DNA of 37,373 bases from Treponema sp. (GTDB lineage Bacteria; Spirochaetota; Spirochaetia; Treponematales; Treponemataceae), in NCBI GenBank assembly GCA_024698325.1, contig JAILRG010000144.1, positions 1 to 37,373 of the forward strand. The letters run 5' to 3'. The notes under the pieces were generated by a model that made no database searches, was not told where the DNA came from, and worked only from the letters and a program-made list of their open reading frames with translations. Position 1 is the first letter of the stretch, and each line of letters begins with the position of its first letter. The translations under genes and the position numbers were made by a program. Positions 31,646 through 37,373 of the stretch are shown here, one piece after another.

Positions 31646-32932
31646 ATGACGATAACAGATACTTGCAAAAGTTTACACGCTGCACAAAGCGCGCTTGCCC
31701 TTCATACGGCGGCGCAGAAAAATCATGCATTGCGTTGCGTAGCAGAAGCGATTTCTGCGAACCGCAGCGCCATTATTACGGCAAATAAGGCTGATTTGGA
31801 CGCAGCCCGGGCTAACGGCATGAGCGAGGCTCTGCTGGAGCGCCTGATGCTGGACGAAAAGCGTATTGACGGCATCGTTCAGAGCATGGAAGTTGTTATT
31901 TCGCAGGAAGATCCGATTGGCGAAGTAACTGCCGGCTGGAATACGCCTACAGGCCTTTCCATAAAGCAGGTGCGCGTGCCGCTTGGTGTAGTTGCAATTA
32001 TCTACGAAAGCCGCCCGAATGTGACGGTAGATGCATTCTGTCTTGCGTACAAAAGCGGAAATGCAATTCTTCTGCGCGGTTCTTCGAGCGCACGGAATTC
32101 AAATCTGGCGCTGCTTGCGGCGATTCAGCAGGGGCTTAAGGCAGCCGGCTCTGATGGAGTTAGCGGCGCGGTAGCCTTGTGCGAACCGGAAGCTGACCAC
32201 AGCGATGTAACTGCCATCTTAACTGCGGTCGGGTTAATCGACTGCGTTCTGCCGCGTGGTGGGGCGAAGCTTATTCAGAATGTCGTTCAAAATGCAAAGA
32301 TTCCTGTCATAGAGACGGGCGCAGGTATCTGTCATCTGTTTGTGGATGAAAGCGCAGATCTTGAGAAGGCAGCTCGGATTGCAGAAAACGCAAAAATTCA
32401 GCGGCCGGGAGCCTGTAATGCCATTGAGTGCATTCTGGTACATAAAGCTGTAGCGGCGGCGTTTCTTCCGAAGCTGTCAGCGGCTCTTAACGGGCGCGTA
32501 GAACTGCGCTGTGATGAAGAAAGCTACGGCCTGCTGTCAGCTTCTACGGAACTGCCGGAACAGGCTGCTACTGCCCGCAGGGTTGTTCGCGCTGCCAGCG
32601 CAGATTTCGGCTTTGAGTTTTTGGATTTGATTTGCGCCGTTAAAATTGTTTCTGATATTGAAGAAGCTGTCAGCTATATCAACAGCCATTCAACGCATCA
32701 CAGTGAGTCTATCTGTACAAATAACCGCGCTCATGCGCGTGCTTTCCAGGCACAGGTGGACAGCGCCTGCGTATATGTGAATGCCAGCACTCGGTTTACT
32801 GATGGCGGCGAGTTTGGTTTTGGCGCAGAACTGGGAATCAGCACGCAGAAGCTGCACGCACGCGGCCCTATGGGCATAAAAGCCTTAACAACCACGAAAT
32901 TCCTGATTGACGGCGACGGTCAGGTTCGCTAG
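31646..32932 (+). CDS. proA: glutamate-5-semialdehyde dehydrogenase (gamma-glutamyl phosphate reductase)
   Basis: The 428-residue enzyme reduces gamma-glutamyl phosphate with NADPH to glutamate 5-semialdehyde, the second step of proline synthesis. It shows the ALDH-superfamily layout: 'VRVPLGVVAIIYESRPNVTVDA' (nucleotide-binding half), 'KSGNAILLRGSSSARNSN', and the catalytic Cys257 in 'QRPGACNAIECILVH'; 'FTDGGEFGFGAELGISTQKLHARGPMG' region ends the domain. The start at 31646 is preferred to an upstream in-frame start (31610) because the latter lies within the -35 element. The lipoprotein gene follows after 6 bp and proB after that, so the usual proB-proA order is inverted here. Confidence 0.96.
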   Translation: MTITDTCKSLHAAQSALALHTAAQKNHALRCVAEAISANRSAIITANKADLDAARANGMSEALLERLMLDEKRIDGIVQSMEVVISQEDPIGEVTAGWNTPTGLSIKQVRVPLGVVAIIYESRPNVTVDAFCLAYKSGNAILLRGSSSARNSNLALLAAIQQGLKAAGSDGVSGAVALCEPEADHSDVTAILTAVGLIDCVLPRGGAKLIQNVVQNAKIPVIETGAGICHLFVDESADLEKAARIAENAKIQRPGACNAIECILVHKAVAAAFLPKLSAALNGRVELRCDEESYGLLSASTELPEQAATARRVVRAASADFGFEFLDLICAVKIVSDIEEAVSYINSHSTHHSESICTNNRAHARAFQAQVDSACVYVNASTRFTDGGEFGFGAELGISTQKLHARGPMGIKALTTTKFLIDGDGQVR

Positions 32933-32938
32933 CAGGGG

Positions 32939-33322
32939 ATGAAAAAGCTTTTTGCGCCGCTGCTTTGCTGTCTGATTCTTGCGGCCTGCAAGGCTCACGT
33001 GCCTGCAGGCTGGCAGGCGTATGATTACGCCGAATACGACGGCACGCTGTACATCGGTCATACGGAAAAAAATGGCGGCGTGCTGCATCTGGTACTCTGC
33101 GGCTCTTTTTCCGGAATAGAAGCAAGCGTCAAAATTACGCATGCCTGTACCCGGACGCAGTTTTCTGCGCTAAAGGCCGTGCTGGAAGCGCAGGGGTGCC
33201 GCTACCTCGGCGAGGTGGCAACGCCAGATACGAGTGGTTATCCTGATTTATCGGCATATATCTCGATGGTATTTTCCAGCGATGAACTGCATGAACTGTG
33301 GGCAGGGTATGGACTGGAATAG
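32939..33322 (+). CDS. small lipoprotein encoded between proA and proB
   Basis: A 127-residue lipoprotein: signal peptide 'MKKLFAPLLCCLILAAC' with lipobox LAAC, Cys17 lipidated. The mature part is a short beta-rich domain: 'AYDYAEYDGTLYIGHTEKNGG', 'HLVLCGSFSGIEASVKI', and a helix 'TRTQFSALKAVLEAQG'. Not recognised; no homologue comes to mind. It starts 6 bp after proA, with AGGGG directly before the ATG, so translation probably depends on proA. It lies 42 bp upstream of proB, suggesting expression with the proline genes. Its role is unknown; insertion of an envelope gene in a biosynthetic unit is unusual. Confidence 0.75.
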   Translation: MKKLFAPLLCCLILAACKAHVPAGWQAYDYAEYDGTLYIGHTEKNGGVLHLVLCGSFSGIEASVKITHACTRTQFSALKAVLEAQGCRYLGEVATPDTSGYPDLSAYISMVFSSDELHELWAGYGLE

Positions 33323-33364
33323 GGGCTTGAAATCTGCTAGTATGCAGGAAAAAGGACAAAAAGA

Positions 33365-34201
33365 ATGGCAGACATCACGATAAAAGAGACGATTAGCCTC
33401 GCGCGCAAAATCGTTATAAAAATTGGCTCAAACACGCTGGCAAAATCAGACGGAACAATCAACCATGAGTTTTTGCATAATCTGTCCGCATCCTGTGCAG
33501 CGCTTATCAAACAGGGAAAGCAGATTGTCATTGTGTCATCCGGTGCTCAGGTCGGCGGGCTTTCTACTATCAGCGGATGGGCGCGCCGCAAAGACATTCA
33601 TTACCGTCAGGCACTTTGCGCAATCGGTCAGGTGGAGCTTATCGACAAATGGCGGGAAGCTTTTAACGAACATGGAATTCATATCGGCCAGCTCCTGTTA
33701 ACGCGCGATGATTTTGAAAATGACCACCGCTCATTGAACATCCGCAACACGCTGTTCACGCTGGTGGATGAGGGAGTCGTGCCTGTCATCAATGAAAACG
33801 ACTCTGTTTCGATTGAAGAGTTCAGCATTGGTGATAACGATAACTTAAGCGCACAGACCGCTATTCTCTGGAGCGCGGATTTGCTGATTCTGTTCAGCGA
33901 TATTGACGGCGTATACACGGATAATCCTAAGACAAATCCGAAGGCAGAGATTATTGAAACCGTGCATGATGTGCAGGATTTGCGTAAGCAGATAACAATC
34001 GGCGCTACCAACAGCTTCGGTACCGGCGGAATTGAAACAAAGCTGCAGGCTGCCGAAAAAGCGGCAAATTTCGGTATTCCTACTATCCTTGCTAACGGCG
34101 GCAAAACCGACATTATTACAAGGCTGGCTGACGGCTCAGAAAAAGCGACGCTGTTCCTTGCAGACGAAGACTGTCTGCGCAGGGTTTTAGGAAGCCGCTA
34201 G
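33365..34201 (+). CDS. proB: glutamate 5-kinase, short form without PUA domain
   Basis: Phosphorylates glutamate at the gamma carboxyl with ATP, the first and feedback-controlled step of proline synthesis. The 278 residues hold one amino-acid-kinase domain: 'KIVIKIGSNTLAKSDG', 'VIVSSGAQVGGL', 'VPVINENDSVSIEE', 'FSDIDGVYTDNP' and 'SFGTGGIETKLQAAEKA'. The C-terminal PUA domain of E. coli ProB is missing; short forms are known in other bacteria and remain active. AAGGA lies 8 nt before the ATG. A TAGTAT element between the lipoprotein gene and proB could be a second promoter. Its last 15 bp overlap the convergent marR gene. Confidence 0.95.
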   Translation: MADITIKETISLARKIVIKIGSNTLAKSDGTINHEFLHNLSASCAALIKQGKQIVIVSSGAQVGGLSTISGWARRKDIHYRQALCAIGQVELIDKWREAFNEHGIHIGQLLLTRDDFENDHRSLNIRNTLFTLVDEGVVPVINENDSVSIEEFSIGDNDNLSAQTAILWSADLLILFSDIDGVYTDNPKTNPKAEIIETVHDVQDLRKQITIGATNSFGTGGIETKLQAAEKAANFGIPTILANGGKTDIITRLADGSEKATLFLADEDCLRRVLGSR

Positions 34202-34645
34202 TTGTACATATATCCGTTGTAAGAGCGTCAGCAATGTCTGGCGCTCTTCTTCTGTCAGACAGTCTCTGAGCATTTTTTCGTGTTCATGCCGGCGGCTGTC
34301 AGCAAACTGACATTCTTTCTTCCCTTTTTCCGTCATGACTACGTTTTTGGTAAGCCGGTGATTCACGGCGATTTCTGTTTGTATCATTCCTTTTGATTCA
34401 AGTCTCTTTAAAAGCCCGTTTACTGTCGGATGGGATACGGCAAGGAATGCTTCGATTGCTTTCTGTGTCGTCTGATTATTGTTTTTGGCAATAAAACTCA
34501 TCACACGCAACTGGCTTAGCGTAAGCCCAGACTCCCGCAAATCTTCGTTCGCGTGCTTTTCGAGCGTATCGTGCAGTACCTTTATCATGTAGCCGATGTC
34601 CTGTTCGTGTTTATCCTGTATCTGAATGGTAGTGTTCTGGTCCAA
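34187..34645 (-). CDS. MarR-family transcriptional regulator
   Basis: A winged-helix repressor of 152 residues from the TTG at 34645. The DNA-binding part reads 'GLTLSQLRVMSFIAKNN', 'TQKAIEAFLAVSHPTVNGLLKRLESKGMI' and the wing 'NHRLTKNVVMTEKGKKE'; the long terminal helices dimerise. An in-frame TTG at 34747 would add 34 residues, but that stretch is not MarR-like and holds a promoter (TTGACT-17-TAGGGT); GAGG 8 nt before the inner TTG fits it. Such repressors usually release DNA on binding toxic or phenolic ligands. It is divergent from the besC-like operon, with two perfect TGTAGC-NN-GCTACA dyads between, so it probably controls efflux and perhaps itself. Its 3' end overlaps proB by 15 bp. 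Confidence 0.9.
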   Translation of the reverse strand: MDQNTTIQIQDKHEQDIGYMIKVLHDTLEKHANEDLRESGLTLSQLRVMSFIAKNNNQTTQKAIEAFLAVSHPTVNGLLKRLESKGMIQTEIAVNHRLTKNVVMTEKGKKECQFADSRRHEHEKMLRDCLTEEERQTLLTLLQRIYVQLAAS

Positions 34646-34664
34646 ATTTTTAACCTCGCCCGTA

Positions 34665-34693
34665 ACCCTAGACGACTGCAGGCAGATAGTCAA
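34665..34693 (-). promoter_or_regulatory. promoter of marR
   Basis: On the minus strand TTGACT (34688-34693), 17-bp spacer, TAGGGT (34665-34670), followed by GAGG and the TTG start. It supports the shorter MarR protein. Confidence 0.5.
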
Positions 34694-34754
34694 TGAAAAA
34701 TTTGCCGTAAAAATGCTCTGGCTGATATAAAAACTGTTATATAACAATATGTTA

Positions 34755-34770
34755 CTGTAGCCTGCTACAG
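34755..34770. promoter_or_regulatory. MarR operator 1
   Basis: CTGTAGCCTGCTACAG, a perfect dyad of 7-bp arms around a CT core, directly upstream of the besC-like promoter's -35. Confidence 0.6.
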
Positions 34771-34776
34771 ATTCGC

Positions 34777-34805
34777 TTGCTTATTTAATGTCAGAAGACT
34801 ACAGT
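34777..34805 (+). promoter_or_regulatory. promoter of the besC-like efflux operon
   Basis: TTGCTT (34777-34782), 17-bp spacer, TACAGT (34800-34805). Predicted start of transcription near 34812, just upstream of operator 2. Confidence 0.5.
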
Positions 34806-34814
34806 TCACTTACA

Positions 34815-34828
34815 TGTAGCTTGCTACA
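34815..34828. promoter_or_regulatory. MarR operator 2
   Basis: TGTAGC-TT-GCTACA, the same dyad as operator 1, lying at the predicted start of transcription; the centres are 59 bp apart. Binding here would block RNA polymerase. Confidence 0.6.
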
Positions 34829-34856
34829 GTTTGAAGAGAAAAACGGCGGAGGTTAT

Positions 34857-36302
34857 ATGAGACGATACATGAACGCTTTTCAGAAAATGACAGCGTTATC
34901 AAAAAGAATACTAGTTGCAGCGACAGGGGTTTGCTTTGCAGGCGCAGTGCTGTCGGCAACGGAAGCTGCGGCTGTTACGCAGGGAACGGCAGCAGAAACT
35001 GGAAAAACGATTGTGCTGACCGTGGATGATGCGGTTGAAAAGGCACTGATTGCCCATCTGGACGTGCAGCGCGGAAAGATTACGCTGGAGCAGGCGGCGC
35101 GCGAATATAAGCATGCATGGAACAGCGTGCTTCCTTCGATTACTGCAAGCGGTAGCGGGAGCGAAACCCGCGTTACCGAAGACAGCGATACTGATACGGT
35201 TAGTCTGAAGGCGGGAGTTAGCGCAAGCCTTTCGATTGATGCAGGCCTTGGAAGCAAAATCAAAGGATTAAAGGCAAGCTACGAGGCGGGAAAGGCGACT
35301 TTTGAAGATACGGTTCGCCAGACAGAAAGCGCTGTTCGTGCTTCGTTCTACAATCTTTTGTATTTAAAGGAAAAGTGGGAATCTGCAAAGTCTACCTGCG
35401 AAAGCTACCAGCGCCAGTACGACCAGACAAGCGCAAAGGCAAAGCGCGGCATGGCAAGCGAACTTGACCTTTTGACTGCACAAGTCAATCTTGAAACGGC
35501 AAAACCCGATGTTGACAGCGCTGAGCAGACATATATGAATGCGCTGACTTCATTTTTAGACACTATCGGCTATGAACTTGAGCCGGGCGATAAGGTGACG
35601 CTTGAAGGCTCGCTTGATTATGCGGAGACGGCAAAAGCGGCTGACTACACGCTTCTGGAAACCTGCGTGGAGCAGTCGAGCGAGGTGCGTGCGCTTGAAG
35701 ACAAGCTTCGCATTGCGGCCTTGAGCCGCGACAGTCAGAAAGGCTCACTGTATTTTCCGTCGCTTACAGCAAGTGCTTCTGTCTACCCTTTGAACTGGCA
35801 GAACGAAAAAGTGAGCGGTTCAACGACAGATACACCGAACTGGAGCGTGTCGCTGGGATTGAGCCTGCCGTTAGATAGCTATCTTCCCGGCTCTTCTGCG
35901 CGGGATACGATTGCCTCCCTTACCGATACGGTAAAAGATTATGAGCTGCAGCTTGAAAACAAAAAAAAGACGGTGCGCACCGAGACGATGGAAAAACTTA
36001 AGGGCATAGAGCTTTCACAGAAGAACCTGAAAGCGCGCCACCTGAATGTGGAGCTTGCCCAAAAGTCCTACGAGATGACCGAGGATGCGTATAGCCGCGG
36101 TACCAAAGACCTGCTTACCTTGCAAAGCGCGCTCGACACGCTGAGAACGGCACAACTGCAGCTGCGCGAGGAGCAGTACACGCTTATCAGCAGTGTGCTT
36201 GATCTGGAACAGTCGCTGTCGCTTCCATCTGGAACGCTTTTTACTGATACAACCGGCGCCGAGACTTCTGGTGCCGAAACTTCCGTCGCTGAGGCAAACT
36301 AA
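34857..36302 (+). CDS. besC: TolC-family outer-membrane efflux channel
   Basis: A 481-residue exported protein; signal peptide of about 39 residues ending 'SATEAAA'. It has two outer-membrane-efflux repeats with long helices: 'VDDAVEKALIAHLDVQRGKITLEQA' opens the first, and 'ESVAKS'-type coiled coils with Gln, Lys and Glu run through it, with 'KRGMASELDLLTAQVNLETAK' and 'SRGTKDLLTLQSALDTLRTAQLQL' the two copies of the family's characteristic turn. It forms the trimeric exit duct of a tripartite pump. The ATG at 34857 has GGAGG 4 nt upstream and begins the signal peptide; an earlier in-frame start at 34788 overlaps the promoter. First gene of a besC-besA-besB-like operon. The name follows the Borrelia BesABC pump, by analogy. 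Confidence 0.93.
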   Translation: MRRYMNAFQKMTALSKRILVAATGVCFAGAVLSATEAAAVTQGTAAETGKTIVLTVDDAVEKALIAHLDVQRGKITLEQAAREYKHAWNSVLPSITASGSGSETRVTEDSDTDTVSLKAGVSASLSIDAGLGSKIKGLKASYEAGKATFEDTVRQTESAVRASFYNLLYLKEKWESAKSTCESYQRQYDQTSAKAKRGMASELDLLTAQVNLETAKPDVDSAEQTYMNALTSFLDTIGYELEPGDKVTLEGSLDYAETAKAADYTLLETCVEQSSEVRALEDKLRIAALSRDSQKGSLYFPSLTASASVYPLNWQNEKVSGSTTDTPNWSVSLGLSLPLDSYLPGSSARDTIASLTDTVKDYELQLENKKKTVRTETMEKLKGIELSQKNLKARHLNVELAQKSYEMTEDAYSRGTKDLLTLQSALDTLRTAQLQLREEQYTLISSVLDLEQSLSLPSGTLFTDTTGAETSGAETSVAEAN

Positions 36303-36314
36303 GGAGATACACTG

Positions 36315-37313
36315 ATGAAACTTACGAAGAAAAAGATTGCAATGATTTTGGCTGCCGCAGCCATTCTGGTGGCGCTGGCAAGTCTTCCAAAAAAGAAAAT
36401 GCAGATGCCGCTGGCAGAGGAAACGGTCTACACCGTAAAGACACAGGAGCTTGAACGCACCAACTTACAGGAATACCTGCGCTTAAACGGCACCGTAAAG
36501 GCTGAAAACACGATTTCTGTCTATCCGGACATCGGCGGAAAACTTACCAGCGTTCCGGTTACGCTCGGAACCTATGTAAAAAAAGGTCAGCTGATTGCTG
36601 AAGTCGATCCGTCTTCTCCGGGGTCCTACTACAGTGCAAGCCCGGTCTATGCGCCTATCTCAGGCTACATCACCTCGCTTCCGCTTACCACGGGCACCAC
36701 TGTTACCACCTCAAGCGTCATCGCTACAATCGGCAACATCGAAAAGCTGCAGATTGAATGCAAAATCCCGGAAAGCAAAATCTCCGTGCTCAAAAACGGC
36801 CTTACCGCAGAAGTCGGCCTTGAAGCCTACAAGGGCGTTTCGTTCCCTGCGCATGTGTTCCGCATTTCTCCGGTCGTGGACGAAACGAGCCGCACCAAGG
36901 AAGTCTACCTGCTGTTTGACACCGACGACACCAGAATCAACGCCGGCATGTATGTAAAAATTCACTTGAACACCGTGCTGCATGAAAATGCAATTACCGT
37001 GCCCACCGACTGCATCCAGACCCAGAACGGCCAGCAGTATGTGTATGTGTTCACGGCAAAGGGCGAAGCCGGCGACAGTGACGGCACGGGCGCTGAGGGA
37101 GCTGCCAGCGCCGCAGGTAGCGGGAATGCTGCAGGTAGCGGAACTGCCGCCAGCTCCGGCACCGTAAGCCAGCGCTTTATCACCACCGGCGCCACTGTAG
37201 ACGGCATTGCCGAAGTCACCGAGGGCTTAAACGAAGGCGAGCGCGTCGTTGTAAGCGGCATGCAGGTGCTTGCTGACGGCGTAAAAGTAAAGGAAGTGGG
37301 AGGCGCTAAATGA
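36315..37313 (+). CDS. besA: RND efflux periplasmic adaptor without alpha-hairpin (BesA-like)
   Basis: A 332-residue inner-membrane-anchored adaptor (hydrophobic segment about 8-24, no lipobox Cys). The two lipoyl halves, 'ISVYPDIGGKLTSVPVTLGTYVKKGQLIAEVD' (about 67-98) and 'VYAPISGYITSLPLTTGTTV' (about 111-130), are joined by only some 12 residues, so the alpha-helical hairpin of AcrA is absent. Borrelia BesA is the known precedent for a hairpinless adaptor. A beta-barrel and membrane-proximal domain follow. An odd insertion of about 35 Gly, Ala and Ser residues (250-284) lies in the membrane-proximal part and is encoded by an 18-bp tandem duplication. AGGAG lies 8 nt before the ATG. It overlaps the next gene in an ATGA. 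Confidence 0.93.
   Translation: MKLTKKKIAMILAAAAILVALASLPKKKMQMPLAEETVYTVKTQELERTNLQEYLRLNGTVKAENTISVYPDIGGKLTSVPVTLGTYVKKGQLIAEVDPSSPGSYYSASPVYAPISGYITSLPLTTGTTVTTSSVIATIGNIEKLQIECKIPESKISVLKNGLTAEVGLEAYKGVSFPAHVFRISPVVDETSRTKEVYLLFDTDDTRINAGMYVKIHLNTVLHENAITVPTDCIQTQNGQQYVYVFTAKGEAGDSDGTGAEGAASAAGSGNAAGSGTAASSGTVSQRFITTGATVDGIAEVTEGLNEGERVVVSGMQVLADGVKVKEVGGAK
37110..37145 (+). repeat. 18-bp tandem duplication in the besA-like gene
   Basis: Two adjacent 18-bp units (37110-37127 and 37128-37145), 15 of 18 bases identical, encode 'AAGSGN' and 'AAGSGT' in the Gly/Ala/Ser insertion of the adaptor. It looks like replication slippage. Confidence 0.75.
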
Positions 37314-37373
37314 GTCTTTCAAAAAAGGTGCTTGAGCACCCTGTCTTAACTATCTGTACCTTTGCGCTCATCG
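37310..37373 (+). CDS. besB: RND-type efflux permease, N-terminus only (window edge)
   Basis: The ATG overlaps the adaptor stop (ATGA) and the frame is open to the edge: 'MSLSKKVLEHPVLTICTFAL', the typical N-terminal basic residues and first membrane helix of RND/AcrB-like pumps ('...P.LT......L'). About 21 residues are visible. Its place as the third gene of a channel-adaptor operon makes the assignment likely. Confidence 0.7.
   Translation, partial: MSLSKKVLEHPVLTICTFALI

Noticed and set aside
1-37373. CRISPR array, tRNA, rRNA, insertion sequence or prophage
   Set aside because: No regularly spaced repeats with unique spacers, no cloverleaf or rRNA motifs, and no transposase or integrase motif was seen on either strand.

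Overview
The window looks like chromosome of a pectin-degrading, host- or gut-associated spirochaete of the genus Treponema. This is inferred, not proven. It rests on the gene mix: pyruvate:ferredoxin oxidoreductase, a PPi-type phosphofructokinase, Cache-domain chemoreceptor, c-di-GMP phosphodiesterases, a secreted pectate lyase lipoprotein with a YesU-like partner, and a TolC/adaptor/RND operon whose adaptor lacks the alpha-hairpin, as in the Borrelia Bes pump. No rRNA, tRNA, CRISPR array, insertion sequence or prophage was seen.

Layout. 1-1200: an AT-rich module with a truncated unknown ORF (minus) divergent from a small XRE regulator, then hairpin-rich non-coding DNA. 1197-9860: PFOR, two c-di-GMP phosphodiesterases (HD-GYP and EAL) in one minus operon, and divergent PPi-phosphofructokinase. 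9861-10085: a pair of 67-bp direct repeats and a perfect 15-bp hairpin. 10084-13867: a CPA2 antiporter/MgtC operon and a clostripain-like lipoprotein protease. 13926-20461: two divergent units, uppP-lolA-MMPL exporter (minus) and GT2-YitT-thioesterase (plus), together resembling the export and tailoring half of an aryl-polyene/flexirubin-type locus without its polyketide enzymes. 20463-20622: a nested inverted-repeat element. 20632-28078: an orphan ABC ATPase, a PutP-type symporter, the pectate lyase, an unknown gene, yesU-like and slyD. 28131-31512: two unknown genes flanking a chemoreceptor. 31646-34201: proA, a small lipoprotein and proB. 34187 to the end: a MarR regulator divergent from a besC-besA-besB-like efflux operon, with two perfect dyads between them.

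How the parts fit. PPi-PFK and PFOR are the fermentative carbon core. Pectate lyase and YesU-like protein point to pectin or rhamnogalacturonan use. PutP-like symporter plus ProA/ProB suggest attention to proline or osmotic balance. The efflux operon is probably repressed by its divergent MarR protein.

The most interesting signals are: (1) the split exporter/LolA/GT2/thioesterase locus with a symmetric divergent promoter; (2) at least eight genes whose -10 hexamer ends 6-7 nt before the ATG, predicting leaderless mRNAs; (3) structured intergenic repeats; (4) palindromic operators at the pectate lyase and efflux operon. Several database-style starts (pfp, proA, thioesterase, ABC ATPase, marR, besC) were moved on promoter or ribosome-site evidence.
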